Assembly: GCF_003601925.1 (NCBI RefSeq)
Contig: NZ_QZWH01000009.1
Location: 50,859 to 114,858, forward strand
DNA length: 64,000 bases
Direction: 5' to 3'
From: Buttiauxella izardii
GTDB taxonomy: Bacteria > Pseudomonadota > Gammaproteobacteria > Enterobacterales > Enterobacteriaceae
Part shown: positions 39,177-48,973 of the stretch, piece by piece
Position numbering within the stretch: position 1 is the first letter of the stretch
Layout: each line of letters starts with the position of its first letter
Translations under genes and position numbers: made by a program
Notes under the pieces: model-generated
What the model was told of the DNA's origin: nothing
Database searches by the model: none
What the model saw: only the letters and a program-made list of their open reading frames with translations

Positions 39177-39506
39177 TTAGAATGGCATTTTGAAGCCTGG
39201 CGGCAACTGCATACCGCTGGACACGCCAGCCATTTTCTCTTTCTGCGCTTCGCCGATACGACGAGCGGCATCGTTGAAGGCCGCAGCAACCAGGTCTTCA
39301 ACCATTTCTTTGTCGTCTTCCATCAGGCTTGGATCGATTTCCACGCGACGGCAGTTGTGAGCACCGTTGATGGTTACTTTGACCAGGCCAGCACCTGATT
39401 CGCCGGTGACTTCCATTTGGGCGATTTCTTCCTGAACCTGGGCCATTTTTTCCTGCATCTGCTGGGCTTGCTTCATGATGTTGCCCAGACCGCCTTTTCC
39501 AAACAT
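39177..39506 (-). CDS. ybaB: YbaB/EbfC nucleoid-associated protein
   Basis: This 109-residue protein matches E. coli YbaB (109). It has a long N-terminal Gln-rich helix ([20 protein letters not shown]) and the central beta-hairpin typical of the family, which forms a tweezer-like dimer that binds DNA. It lies 87 bases downstream of dnaX in the same direction. In E. coli recR follows at once; here an ERIC element and block 2 follow. Confidence 0.96.
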   Translation of the reverse strand: MFGKGGLGNIMKQAQQMQEKMAQVQEEIAQMEVTGESGAGLVKVTINGAHNCRRVEIDPSLMEDDKEMVEDLVAAAFNDAARRIGEAQKEKMAGVSSGMQLPPGFKMPF

Positions 39507-39593
39507 AGTCTTCTCTCTTTTGCTCGGGCCGACTAATCGCAGTGTACGATTATCGGCTATCAGGGTTTACAACAAACCGGACGGGCCGGTCTG

Positions 39594-41513
39594 TCAAATA
39601 GGTCGAATACTGTCTTCATCCAGTTCCGCATCAAAGAAACGACGCAGCGTCTGGATGTTGTTGTCAGCACTCATAGATTCCCGCGCCTGCGCCAGCTTCT
39701 CTTCATAGATGGCCTGACGCCATTCCAGCGGGGTGCGTTGTGCGAGATTATCATCTTCAATAATAGTCAGCTCAACAGTTTCGCCACTAAAAGCACTCAT
39801 CGCGTCAGCCAGGGTTTTCATGGCCGCTGGCGAGTTGAGATGCCGCAACGCCGGGCGCAAGTGCAGGCAAACTCGGTTGCCGTCCTGCTCTTTCCAGGCA
39901 TTGAGCGCCAGTTGTTGCACTAACTTGGGTAACACGAGCTGGCTAATTTCAGCTGCCCAGCCGTCGCGTTCAATGGCTTCGAGTGCCAGTTTCTGCGCAA
40001 GTTCCGGCGTTTTCTCATGCTCCATCGCACGCTTCAACGCTTTTGGCGTCGCGACCGGTTCTTCTACCGCATCAGAAACGTTCTGCGATACCCAACGATA
40101 AGCCTCTGGCTTCGGCGCGGGTTTTTCTTCTACTGTTGCGGGCCGGGACTGAATGCGCTCGGTGACCGAGGCTAAACGTTCCAGTGCGGTGTTTTTTGCC
40201 GCCGGCCGCGCTAAATTTTGCGCTGCCGGCTCATTCTTTTTTGCTTTGTTGGCTCCCTGCTGACGCATGAGCTGGGTTCGCGCTTGCAGCACCTGACTGG
40301 TGGTGTCTGGCAGCGGCGTTTCACTTTGCCGTGGCGGCGGGGCCGATGTTTGTTGGCGAACCGGAACAGGGTTGACCAGCGGAATACTCGGTGCCTGGCG
40401 CGGTTGCTCGGGTTCAGGTAATGGCTTGCGTGGATGGAACGCCAGCGCGCGCAGCAGCGTCATTTCAACACCCATGCGGCGATCGGGTGCCCAGGACAGC
40501 TCTTTGCGGCCAATCAGCAGAGTTTGATAATAAAGCTGCACTTCAGCAGGCGGCACGACTCGCGCCAGCTCGCGCATACGCTGTTCGATGGCGGCCATGT
40601 CGCTGCCCAATGCGGCAGGCGAAAGCTGAACCATCGCCACGCGATGCAGCAAACTCAGCATTTCCACCAGCAGCGCTTCCCATTCGACGCCGCGCCCGGC
40701 GGCATCGTTAAGCAAGCTCATCACGCGCTCGCCGTCGGCCTGAATCATCGCTTCAATCAGCGACAGCGCCTGGTCGTCGTCTAGCGTGCCGAGCATGGCG
40801 CTGACGGCGGCGGTCGTCACTTGCCCATCACCGCTGGCGATGGCTTGATCGGTCAGGCTTAGCGCATCACGCAGGCTGCCATCTGCGGCACGAGACAGCA
40901 GTTGCAGCGCGCGCGTTTCACTGGGGATTTTTTCTTCGCCAAGAATGTGTTCCAACTGATGGCGAATTTGTTCGACATCCAGCGCTTTCAGGTGGAATTG
41001 CAGGCAGCGAGAAAGAATGGTGACCGGCAGTTTTTGCGGATCGGTGGTCGCCAGCAAGAATTTAACGTGCGATGGCGGCTCTTCCAGCGTCTTCAACAAG
41101 GCGTTGAAGCTATGGCGGGAGAGCATGTGCACTTCATCGATGAGATAGACTTTGAAACGGCCACGCGCCGGGGCGTACTGAACGTTGTCCAGCAAGTCGC
41201 GGGTATCTTCTACTTTGGTGCGCGAGGCGGCATCAATTTCAATCAGGTCAACAAAGCGACCTTGTTCTATTTCGCGGCAGTTATCGCACACGCCGCAAGG
41301 GGTGGCAGTGATGCCGGTTTCGCAATTTAACCCTTTCGCCAGCAGGCGAGCGATGGATGTTTTACCCACGCCGCGCGTCCCGGAAAAGAGATAGGCGTGG
41401 TGGATTCGGCCCATGGATAAGCCATTAGCCAGCGCAGTCAGAACGTGTTGCTGGCCGACAACATCAGCAAAAGTTTGTGGCCGCCATTTACGGGCTAAGA
41501 CCTGGTAGCTCAT
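39594..41513 (-). CDS. dnaX: DnaX, DNA polymerase III tau (and gamma) subunits
   Basis: The full-length tau has 639 residues (E. coli: 643). It has an AAA+ clamp-loader core with P-loop GTRGVGKTS near residue 45, a Cys4 zinc site (C-x8-C-x2-C-x2-C), the DEVHMLS Walker B and the SRC sensor. A Pro-rich hinge (about 375-410) follows, with C-terminal domains IV-V that bind DnaB and the alpha subunit. The frameshift at codons 425-426 yields a gamma form of 427 residues ending at 40231. It is the ATPase of the clamp loader and holds the replisome together. It is followed by ybaB. Confidence 0.97.
   Translation of the reverse strand: MSYQVLARKWRPQTFADVVGQQHVLTALANGLSMGRIHHAYLFSGTRGVGKTSIARLLAKGLNCETGITATPCGVCDNCREIEQGRFVDLIEIDAASRTKVEDTRDLLDNVQYAPARGRFKVYLIDEVHMLSRHSFNALLKTLEEPPSHVKFLLATTDPQKLPVTILSRCLQFHLKALDVEQIRHQLEHILGEEKIPSETRALQLLSRAADGSLRDALSLTDQAIASGDGQVTTAAVSAMLGTLDDDQALSLIEAMIQADGERVMSLLNDAAGRGVEWEALLVEMLSLLHRVAMVQLSPAALGSDMAAIEQRMRELARVVPPAEVQLYYQTLLIGRKELSWAPDRRMGVEMTLLRALAFHPRKPLPEPEQPRQAPSIPLVNPVPVRQQTSAPPPRQSETPLPDTTSQVLQARTQLMRQQGANKAKKNEPAAQNLARPAAKNTALERLASVTERIQSRPATVEEKPAPKPEAYRWVSQNVSDAVEEPVATPKALKRAMEHEKTPELAQKLALEAIERDGWAAEISQLVLPKLVQQLALNAWKEQDGNRVCLHLRPALRHLNSPAAMKTLADAMSAFSGETVELTIIEDDNLAQRTPLEWRQAIYEEKLAQARESMSADNNIQTLRRFFDAELDEDSIRPI
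40201..40258 (-). promoter_or_regulatory. Programmed -1 frameshift site in dnaX (gamma subunit)
   Basis: On the minus strand the heptamer A-AAA-AAG occupies 40236-40242. An AGGGAG Shine-Dalgarno-like stimulator (40253-40258) lies 10 bases upstream. A hairpin with stem GCCGGC-x-GCGC / GCGC-x-GCCGGC and an 8-base loop (40201-40230) lies downstream. In the -1 frame Glu and then TGA (40231-40233) follow. All three signals match the E. coli dnaX site. Confidence 0.95.
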
Positions 41514-41564
41514 ACGAGATAGGCTCTACATCGCGGGTGTGAATTGAGGGGGTAATGCTAACAT

Positions 41565-41589
41565 AAGCCTCACCTTGTGGGCGAGGCTT
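41565..41589 (-). terminator. Hairpin after apt
   Basis: The stem AAGCCTCACC / GGCGAGGCTT has one G-U pair. It lies about 25 bases downstream of the apt stop and upstream of dnaX. The U-tract is poor (ATGTTAG), so read-through into dnaX is likely. Confidence 0.4.
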
Positions 41590-41613
41590 CTGAAAATAGA
41601 GCTGAGGCTGAAC

Positions 41614-42165
41614 TTAGTGACCCGGGAAAAGGACGAGGCTGTAGCTTTTCACGCCCATTTTTTCCAGGCGCTGCTCACCACCAATATCAAACAGATTGAT
41701 GATAAACGCGGCGTCAGTCACTTCCCCACCGAGGCGGCGGATCAGTTTCACGGTCGCTTCAATGGTGCCGCCGGTCGCCAGCAGATCGTCTACCACCAGA
41801 ACTTTGTCGCCCGGCTGGATAGCATCAACGTGGATTTCCAGCTGATCGGTGCCATATTCCAGCTCGTAGTTTTCAGCGATCGTTTCGCGTGGCAGTTTAC
41901 CTGGCTTGCGAACAGGCACGAAGCCAACACCTAATTCCAGCGCAACCGGTGCGCCAAACAAGAACCCACGCGCTTCAGTACCCACTACTTTGGTGATACC
42001 GGCGTCTTTAAAGCGTGAGACTAATAATTCGATGCTGGTGGCGTAAGCTTTCGGATCTTCAAGCAAGCTGGTAACGTCACGGAATAAGATCCCAGGTTTT
42101 GGGTAGTCTGGAATGCTTTTGATGCTGTTTTTCAGATATTCAAGCTGCTGCGCAGTCGCGGTCAT
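41614..42165 (-). CDS. apt: Apt, adenine phosphoribosyltransferase
   Basis: This 183-residue protein, the same length as in E. coli, has the PRPP-binding motif [13 protein letters not shown] near residue 123 and the flexible hood region with RKPGKLPRE near residue 83. It converts adenine and PRPP to AMP in salvage. It is probably followed by dnaX in one transcription direction, as in E. coli. Confidence 0.97.
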   Translation of the reverse strand: MTATAQQLEYLKNSIKSIPDYPKPGILFRDVTSLLEDPKAYATSIELLVSRFKDAGITKVVGTEARGFLFGAPVALELGVGFVPVRKPGKLPRETIAENYELEYGTDQLEIHVDAIQPGDKVLVVDDLLATGGTIEATVKLIRRLGGEVTDAAFIINLFDIGGEQRLEKMGVKSYSLVLFPGH

Positions 42166-42291
42166 AATTAATGCCTGCTAAAAACATGGTTCTAACAAAG
42201 CACGAGACTGTTTATTAAACCGTCATACCGTGCTCGAAAACGGTCGAATTTACTGGCTGGCACCAACAATTGCAACCACCGCAAATGCGCT

Positions 42292-42669
42292 TTATGGCTT
42301 TTGTTGCTTTTCGTCAATTACCGGCATGCGCCACATAAAGAACAGCAGTGCGCACATCATCATCAATAATAGTAGCCTGACCCAAAGAATGTTGACCAGG
42401 TAAAGAGAGACCGCAAAGGTTAACACGATGAAAATCAACGCCCTGGGTTTGGCGCCCGGTGGCAGTGCGCGATGAACTTGCCAATGGCGGATGTAACTGC
42501 CAAACCATGAGCGATACAATAACCAATGGTGGAAACGCGGCGATGAACGAGCGAAGCACCAGGCTGCCAGCAGTAAAAATGGGGTGGTCGGAAGTAAAGG
42601 CAGCACCACACCTAACGTCGCAAGGACTACCGCCAGCCAACCTATGATGATTAAAATAGTCCGCTTCAT
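42292..42669 (-). CDS. ybaN: YbaN, DUF454 inner-membrane protein
   Basis: This 125-residue protein is the same length as in E. coli and has three or four hydrophobic segments. The N-terminal GVVLPLLPTTPFLLLAAWCF is the conserved DUF454 signature, and FHHWLLYRSWFG follows. The function is unknown. It is divergent from priC. Confidence 0.92.
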   Translation of the reverse strand: MKRTILIIIGWLAVVLATLGVVLPLLPTTPFLLLAAWCFARSSPRFHHWLLYRSWFGSYIRHWQVHRALPPGAKPRALIFIVLTFAVSLYLVNILWVRLLLLMMMCALLFFMWRMPVIDEKQQKP

Positions 42670-42720
42670 GCTTTATTCATTCCGTCTTTACACCTGGATG
42701 CACCACTGGAGAGTCATTTT

Positions 42721-43257
42721 GTGAAAACCGCTGCGCTGTTACAAGCTTTGGATGTTCGCGTCGCGGAACTCGCGCAACTCATTGCCCCTATCTCGCTGCA
42801 ACGCGCCTCACAAGCCCGTTTCGATAGTAAGCTGTTTTCCACGCACAGCACGCAGCTCAAAGATTATCTGACCGAAGTTCAGGCAAATCTTGCACAGCTA
42901 CAGCTTAGCGTGAAAGTGGGCCGCACGGAGCAAGTTGCCTATATTGCCGAAAAGCTGGTGGCACAAATTGCGGCTTTGCAGCGTGAAATTGCCACTGTGA
43001 AGATGCGCAAAAACGATCCGCAGCCCGTGGTTGCAGAGAATTTATATGAAAAGCTTTCGACGCATCAGGATTATGAACGCCGCATCCAGATTATGATCAG
43101 CGATCGCGAAAGCCAGCTTTCTATTCAGACCACGCTCGCCGGGCAGCAAAAACTCCAGAAGGAGCTGGCCGCACTCGAAGGCCGCTTGCAGCGCTGTCGC
43201 CAGGCATTAACACGTATTGAAAGAGCGATAGAACGCCGCGAACGTGGGCTAAGCTAA
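42721..43257 (+). CDS. priC: PriC, primosomal replication protein N''
   Basis: This 178-residue all-helical protein (E. coli: 175) has a GTG start with GGAGAG at 8 bases. It has the family pattern of Leu/Gln-rich helices, with RFDxxLF near residue 35 and a basic C-terminus with [19 protein letters not shown]. It restarts stalled forks with Rep and loads DnaB. Sequence conservation with E. coli is modest, which is normal for PriC; position between ybaN and ybaM supports the call. Confidence 0.88.
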   Translation: MKTAALLQALDVRVAELAQLIAPISLQRASQARFDSKLFSTHSTQLKDYLTEVQANLAQLQLSVKVGRTEQVAYIAEKLVAQIAALQREIATVKMRKNDPQPVVAENLYEKLSTHQDYERRIQIMISDRESQLSIQTTLAGQQKLQKELAALEGRLQRCRQALTRIERAIERRERGLS

Positions 43258-43295
43258 CGCTATTCCCCAATAACTTACTTGAATGGATGGATGAA

Positions 43296-43451
43296 ATGTC
43301 GCTGGATAACGCACCAGAGGAAGTCAAACTGGCGGTCGATTTGATTATGCTGCTGGAACAACATGAAATCCCGACGGAAACCGCGCTTGCCGCGCTGGAG
43401 ATTGTCCGTCAGGATTTTTTGCGTAAGCGGGAAGAGAACACTCCCCGCTAG
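43296..43451 (+). CDS. ybaM: YbaM (RsmS), small conserved protein
   Basis: This small ORF of 51 codons reads [20 protein letters not shown] and so on, matching E. coli YbaM (53 residues) in its first half. It follows priC by 38 bases in the same direction, as in E. coli. An in-frame ATG nine bases upstream would add three residues. RsmS relatives in Pectobacterium affect Rsm-controlled virulence; the mechanism is not settled. Confidence 0.9.
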   Translation: MSLDNAPEEVKLAVDLIMLLEQHEIPTETALAALEIVRQDFLRKREENTPR

Positions 43452-43454
43452 TTT

Positions 43455-46400
43455 TTACTGCGCCGGGACGATGTCGCCGCCGTTTGATTTACCGTTATTA
43501 TCGCGCTTCACCTCGGTTAGCTCATCGCCTTTATCATTACGCAAATGCACTTCCAGTTGGTTGAAGGCGATGTTAATACCGTTCTCACGACACAGACGAT
43601 CAATGCTGCGGTTCAGCTCATCAACGGTGTAACTGCGGTCGCGCAGTTCACGCACATACAAGCGCAATTCATGATCGAGCGTGCTGGCCCCGAAGGTGGT
43701 GAAGAACACCGTCGGCTCCGGATCGTGCATCACTTTCGGATGATCGTGAGCCGCTTTGAGCAAGATCTCGCGCACTTTATCCAGATCGGATCCATACGCA
43801 ACGCCGAGGCGAATCACCACACGGGTGATGGTATCGGTCAGCGACCAGTTGATCAGGCGCTCCGTGACAAACGCTTTGTTCGGGATAATCACTTCTTTGC
43901 GGTCGAAGTCGGTAATCGTCGTGGCACGAATACGGATTTTGCTAACGCTACCGGAGAAGGTGCCGATGGTAACGGTATCGCCGATTCGCACCGGGCGCTC
44001 GAAGAGGATAATCAGACCTGAAACGAAGTTCCCGAATATCTCTTGCAAACCAAAGCCGAGGCCAACTGATAACGCCGCCGCCAGCCATTGCAATTTATCC
44101 CACGACACCCCGAGCGAACCAAAGATGGTCATCGCCCCGATGGCAATAATCACGTAGTTAAGAATGGTGGTAATGGCGTACGACGCGCCCTGGCGCATTT
44201 GCAAACGCGAGAGCACCAGCACTTCCAGCAAGCCCGGTAAGTTGCGAATCAGCACCCACGCAACGGCGAAGGCAATAACCGCAAATAACAGGCTGCCCAT
44301 GGTGACGTGTTTCACCACCGCAGCACCGGCTTCCGTTCCGTTGTAGTTCCACAACTGGATGCTATCGAGATAACCGAATACGCCGAACAAATCTGACCAA
44401 ATGGTGTAGAACACAATGGCAAACAGCGCGAACAGCGCAATGATCGCCAGACGCATGGTTTGCTGGTTGATTTGGTCGAGTGCCAGCGGTGGCTCTTCTA
44501 CCGGCTCGCCGCCTTCTGCGCCCTCTTTCACCAGGTTTTCACGGCGCAATACTGCGCGGCGATAAGCCATGCGGCGTGCTGCAACGCTCAACCCGCGCAA
44601 CACGGTTTGATAAACCAGGTTCCAGATAAGAATCAGGTAGATGGTTTCAATCCAGCGCCCTGCCAGGCGAAGCGTGGTATAGAAGTACCCCATCGCTGTC
44701 AGCACCATCAGGATAACAGGCACTACGCCCATCATGGTGACGGTAAACAACTGAATGGTATGGTTGTTTTTGTTGCGCCAGTTTTCGCGACACATCGGGA
44801 ATACCAGCGCGGTAATCAGCAGCAAGTTGAAGAAGATAATCAACTGCCCGAGCGCATCTTCCACCAGATGCAACGGCGAACGTTCACCCAGTACCGACCA
44901 GAATAACAGCGGCAACAACGCACAACCGATGCGCACAAGCTGGCGACGATAGTGGCTGCACAATTGCGGCGCCATATTAAAGTGGCTGACGGCAACGCCA
45001 TTGGTGGAAAGCACCTGGTAGGTTAAGCCGAACACTAACCACGACAGGGAAAGTTGTTTGCAAAACGCCAGCATGGACTCGCTGATGTTCATTTCCATGC
45101 CAGCAAACACCAGCCCTATCGCGTAAATGACCAGCGCGCCAGGCAGCACTTTCACCAGCGTGAGGGCTATCGCTTTCGGCGTCAGCATCTGACTGTCATT
45201 ACGTAATTGCCCTACTCGACTCGCCTGTTTTTCGAGGTAACGGTCGATAGCTTTAAAGCGCCAGCGTATTACGCCAGCAATCAACAGCGCCGGAATCATC
45301 AACAACAAAATAGCGATGATTTTCAGCGAGCTTTCTGGCCCTTTAAAGTTAAGGCGGGCGTTTTTAAACTGGTCGCGCAACGAGGAAGGCAAAGATTTCA
45401 GCCAGTCCCAGTCCATCGGCTTGTTACTGGTCACCCAGAAAATTTGCTCAGTCAGAATCTGATCGAGCGATTTGGTGACGTTTTGCAGTTGTTGCTTATT
45501 GTTCTGCAAATTGATGGCCAGCATCAATTGCATGCCGAGCTGTTTGTTCAGTTGATCGAGCAATTCGCGGCGCGTATCCAGAATTTGTAATAACGCGTCG
45601 TGAACATCAGGCGTCACCTCATCGGTGTGCCCATCTTCTATTTTCTGCACCAGTTCGTCAGGCTGGAAAAGCGCGTCACGCTGCTGGTTGACATCAAATT
45701 GTTCGAGACGGATATCCGCAATACGGTTGGTCAGGTCTTCGGTATCTTCCGCCGACGGCAAGTTTTGTTGTTGCTGTTGATAAAGAATACGCGACAACAA
45801 CAGGCTGCCTTTCAGGACTGCGATTTGTTCTTTGAGGTTACGCTCAGATTGCAGCGCACGGTCGAGGGTGTTTTTGATGCGAATACTCGGCGGCACCATT
45901 TCATTGGCATGCTGCGTGGCGTCAATCAAGCGCTGGCTGAGCTGATGGTTGATATCCAGCTCTTGTTTTACCAACGGGTTTTGCTGAATTTTAACCGTGT
46001 CTTCGGAGTCGATGGCTTCCTGCGCCGTTTGCTGAGTCAGCGTCAAACGTTTGCTGCTGACCGCTTTTTGCAACAATTGCAGCGTGTGCTCAAGCTGATT
46101 GATGTGGGCGTTGGTATAGTCACGCTGCTTTTGCAGGGTATCCTGCAAAATGGTGTTGCCTTTCAGGCTATCGCGCTGCTGATCGAGTTGTGCATTAAGC
46201 AACGCCTGCTGAGTCAGCAACAATGTTTGCTGGCTTGGACGCAGCTCCACCGCCCCTGGAGTCACCCCGTTCAGACGGTTGCGAATGGTTTCAAGCTGGG
46301 CCGATACCGCCATCATGGCGTTCTGCACCCGCTCAGGCTGGGTTTGCAGAGAAATTAGCTGGCTGTTCCAGGTGGCTAAATCGCTTTGCGAGTTTTGCAA

Positions 46401-46835
46401 ATCCGTCATCAAATCATTCAGACGCGTCTCGAGCTGGCGCAAACTCAGCGCTTCAATTTCGGCCTCTTCATTGGCCTGATTCTCGGCCTGATTTTTCAGT
46501 TCATTTAATGCTTCAGTCGCTTTGCGTAATGCTTTTGGCGCTTCGGTGACCTGCTGATGAAGCTTTGCCGTTTCGTCCTTGACCCGATCAATTTTGTCCA
46601 GCGCCTCAAGCGTTTCGTTGAGGTCTTGCTGAGTGAGTTTGTCATTGGGCGACAGCGTTTTTTGCTTATTCAGCGCGTTGAGCTGGTTTTGAATTTCTTC
46701 GCGGCTTGGGAGATCGCTGGAATTACTTTTCGCCCAGACTGGCTGCGCCAGCACACAAAAAAGGCTGAGGAATGTGATAAGTAAAAACTGCGCAGAAATA
46801 CGACGTGAATACAGTGAACACAAGAGTTGCGGCAT
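43455..46835 (-). CDS. mscK: MscK (KefA), K+-dependent mechanosensitive channel
   Basis: The protein has about 1,126 residues (E. coli: 1,120). It has a signal peptide (cleavage near VWA), a long periplasmic coiled coil rich in Gln and Leu (about 45-480), several membrane helices and a C-terminal MscS-type core with the pore helix region LAAALSVGLGFGLQEIFGNF and the beta domain FERPVRIGDTVTIG. It opens on hypo-osmotic stress and depends on external K+. A 33-codon upstream extension begins with TTG and has no ribosome site; the ATG at 46835 is followed by a normal signal sequence. It converges on ybaM, with the stops 3 bases apart. Confidence 0.95.
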   Translation of the reverse strand: MPQLLCSLYSRRISAQFLLITFLSLFCVLAQPVWAKSNSSDLPSREEIQNQLNALNKQKTLSPNDKLTQQDLNETLEALDKIDRVKDETAKLHQQVTEAPKALRKATEALNELKNQAENQANEEAEIEALSLRQLETRLNDLMTDLQNSQSDLATWNSQLISLQTQPERVQNAMMAVSAQLETIRNRLNGVTPGAVELRPSQQTLLLTQQALLNAQLDQQRDSLKGNTILQDTLQKQRDYTNAHINQLEHTLQLLQKAVSSKRLTLTQQTAQEAIDSEDTVKIQQNPLVKQELDINHQLSQRLIDATQHANEMVPPSIRIKNTLDRALQSERNLKEQIAVLKGSLLLSRILYQQQQQNLPSAEDTEDLTNRIADIRLEQFDVNQQRDALFQPDELVQKIEDGHTDEVTPDVHDALLQILDTRRELLDQLNKQLGMQLMLAINLQNNKQQLQNVTKSLDQILTEQIFWVTSNKPMDWDWLKSLPSSLRDQFKNARLNFKGPESSLKIIAILLLMIPALLIAGVIRWRFKAIDRYLEKQASRVGQLRNDSQMLTPKAIALTLVKVLPGALVIYAIGLVFAGMEMNISESMLAFCKQLSLSWLVFGLTYQVLSTNGVAVSHFNMAPQLCSHYRRQLVRIGCALLPLLFWSVLGERSPLHLVEDALGQLIIFFNLLLITALVFPMCRENWRNKNNHTIQLFTVTMMGVVPVILMVLTAMGYFYTTLRLAGRWIETIYLILIWNLVYQTVLRGLSVAARRMAYRRAVLRRENLVKEGAEGGEPVEEPPLALDQINQQTMRLAIIALFALFAIVFYTIWSDLFGVFGYLDSIQLWNYNGTEAGAAVVKHVTMGSLLFAVIAFAVAWVLIRNLPGLLEVLVLSRLQMRQGASYAITTILNYVIIAIGAMTIFGSLGVSWDKLQWLAAALSVGLGFGLQEIFGNFVSGLIILFERPVRIGDTVTIGTFSGSVSKIRIRATTITDFDRKEVIIPNKAFVTERLINWSLTDTITRVVIRLGVAYGSDLDKVREILLKAAHDHPKVMHDPEPTVFFTTFGASTLDHELRLYVRELRDRSYTVDELNRSIDRLCRENGINIAFNQLEVHLRNDKGDELTEVKRDNNGKSNGGDIVPAQ

Positions 46836-46966
46836 AGTTTGACAGTGTTTAAAAACAGGCCGAAAAAGTAGGCGAGTTAAAGACGAAATACGAGCCGCAA
46901 GATTACCACGTCTTTTCGGAAAAGCCTTGGTCAACTATGTTCAGAATTACCCTAATATGCTTATTT

Positions 46967-47608
46967 TTATTGTGGGATAGAGCGCAGCGTTGGGCAGTTC
47001 TGGAACATTTCCAATAATATAGCCACGTAGTCTTCCGCCTGGCCATGAAGATCGAAGCTGTCGGGCGCAACTAACCAGTTTTCAATTAGCCCAGTGATAT
47101 AACTACGAAGGAGAATAACGGCGTGGGAGATGCGTAAGTTTTTTGGTAACATTTCTGCATCAATGCAACGCTGCAAACTGCTTTCGATTCTTTCATTACC
47201 TTCCATATAAAGTTCGCGCCTGGCCTGTTGTAAAACAGCCAGTTCCCCGACAAATTCACACTTATGGAAGATGATTTCAGTCATCAGGCGACGGCGTTCA
47301 TCGGTGACAGTTGCTTGTAATATGTAAATAAGTAACTCTCTGACAACAGAAAGTGGATCGTCAGGAAATTTTGCCTGATACTCAGTTTCTAAGTCACCAA
47401 TACTGGACTCAGTTAGCTCCCAGATTTCATTAAACAAATCCGACTTATTTTTGAAATGCCAGTAGATTGCACCACGGGTGACACCAGCTGCCTTTGCGAT
47501 ATCCGCCAGCGAAGTTGCGGAAACACCGTGTTGGGAAAACAAGCGGATTGCAACATCTAAAAGATGTTGGCGGGTCTCTAGTGCTTGTTGTTTGGTTTTT
47601 CGTGCCAT
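46967..47608 (-). CDS. acrR: AcrR, TetR-family repressor of acrAB
   Basis: This 213-residue protein (E. coli: 215) has a TetR helix-turn-helix in residues 10-55 ([24 protein letters not shown]) and a ligand-binding helical core. It represses acrAB and itself through the operator at 47637-47660 and is released by dyes, bile acids and other drugs. It is divergent from acrA. No frame break is present. Confidence 0.97.
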   Translation of the reverse strand: MARKTKQQALETRQHLLDVAIRLFSQHGVSATSLADIAKAAGVTRGAIYWHFKNKSDLFNEIWELTESSIGDLETEYQAKFPDDPLSVVRELLIYILQATVTDERRRLMTEIIFHKCEFVGELAVLQQARRELYMEGNERIESSLQRCIDAEMLPKNLRISHAVILLRSYITGLIENWLVAPDSFDLHGQAEDYVAILLEMFQNCPTLRSIPQ

Positions 47609-47636
47609 AAGTGGGTGAAATAACGGTAGTTAGATT

Positions 47637-47660
47637 TACATACATTTGTGAATGTATGTA
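47637..47660. promoter_or_regulatory. AcrR operator
   Basis: TACATACATT-TGTG-AATGTATGTA is a perfect 10-bp inverted repeat with a 4-base centre. It agrees with the E. coli AcrR site and lies in the acrR-acrA intergenic region, 29 bases from the acrR start. Confidence 0.95.
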
Positions 47661-47751
47661 CCATAGCACGACGATAATATAAACGCAGCAATGGGTTTGT
47701 GGACACTTGATCCATTGAACAACTTTGAAATCGGACACTCGAGGTTTACAT

Positions 47752-48951
47752 ATGAACAAAAACAGAGGGTTTACGCCTCTGGCGGCCGTTCTGATGCTTT
47801 CAGGCAGCTTAGTGCTTACAGGATGTAATGACAAAGAGACACAACAGAGTGCCCCACATACCCCGGAAGTGGGTGTGGTGACTTTGAAAAGTGCTCCTTT
47901 GCAGATAACTACAGAGCTACCAGGCCGTACCAGCGCATATCGTATTGCAGAAGTGCGTCCACAGGTAAGTGGCATCATTCTGAAACGCAACTTTGAAGAA
48001 GGTAGTGAAATTAAAGCTGGCGTTTCGCTGTACCAAATCGATCCTGCAACCTACCAGGCGGCTTATGACAGCGCCAAAGGCGACCTCGCTAAAGCACAGG
48101 CAAGTGCCAACATTGCTCAGCTGACGCTTAAACGTTATCAGAAACTTTTGGGTACTAAGTACATCAGTCAACAAGATTACGACACCGCGCTTGCCGATTC
48201 TCAACAGGCAAATGCTTCCGTCGTTGCCGCTAAAGCCGCCGTTGAATCTGCTCGTATCAATCTTGCGTATACCAAAGTGACCTCGCCTATTAGCGGTCGT
48301 ATTGGTAAATCTTCTGTGACAGAAGGTGCGCTGGTTACGAGCGGCCAGGCAACAGCTTTGGCAACCGTTCAACAGCTCGACCCGATTTATGTCGATGTAA
48401 CCCAGTCCAGCAATGATTTCTTGCGTCTTAAGCAAGAACTGGCTGACGGCAAACTGAAACAAGAAAACGGTAAAGCGAAAGTCCAGTTGGTCACTCAAGA
48501 CGGTATCACTTTCGCTCAGGAAGGCTCTTTAGAGTTCTCTGATGTGACGGTTGACCAGACCACCGGCTCTATTACTTTGCGTGCCATCTTCCCGAACCCG
48601 GACAAAACTTTGCTTCCAGGCATGTTTGTTCGCGCGAAACTGGAAGAAGGAACCAATCCAGATGCGTTGTTAGTGCCGCAACAAGGTGTGACTCGTACAC
48701 CGCGTGGTGATGCTTCCGCAATGGTGATTGGTAAAGACGACAAAGTAGAAGTTCGCAATATCACTGCAACACAAGCGATTGGTGACAAATGGTTAGTCAC
48801 TGAAGGGCTGAAAGATGGCGATCGCGTAATTGTAACCGGTTTGCAAAAAGTGAAACCCGGTGTTCAGGTGAAGGCGCAGGAAGTGGCAGCAGATAATAAA
48901 GGTCAGGATCAAGCAGCCGCTGGCGCACAGTCTGAACAAACGAAGTCTTAA
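47752..48951 (+). CDS. acrA: AcrA, periplasmic adaptor lipoprotein of AcrAB-TolC
   Basis: This 399-residue protein (E. coli: 397) has a lipoprotein signal with lipobox VLTGC (Cys 25), a barrel-sandwich lipoyl domain, an alpha-hairpin (about 100-170) and beta-barrel and membrane-proximal domains. It links AcrB to TolC. The frame is open nine codons upstream, but GAGG stands before the ATG at 47752. It is in an operon with acrB, 22 bases apart. Confidence 0.98.
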   Translation: MNKNRGFTPLAAVLMLSGSLVLTGCNDKETQQSAPHTPEVGVVTLKSAPLQITTELPGRTSAYRIAEVRPQVSGIILKRNFEEGSEIKAGVSLYQIDPATYQAAYDSAKGDLAKAQASANIAQLTLKRYQKLLGTKYISQQDYDTALADSQQANASVVAAKAAVESARINLAYTKVTSPISGRIGKSSVTEGALVTSGQATALATVQQLDPIYVDVTQSSNDFLRLKQELADGKLKQENGKAKVQLVTQDGITFAQEGSLEFSDVTVDQTTGSITLRAIFPNPDKTLLPGMFVRAKLEEGTNPDALLVPQQGVTRTPRGDASAMVIGKDDKVEVRNITATQAIGDKWLVTEGLKDGDRVIVTGLQKVKPGVQVKAQEVAADNKGQDQAAAGAQSEQTKS

Positions 48952-48973
48952 CTTAAACAGGAGCCGTTAAGAC

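Noticed and set aside
46836..46934. N-terminal extension of MscK from an upstream TTG
   Set aside because: It has no ribosome site, and the shorter form gives a normal signal peptide and near-E. coli length.
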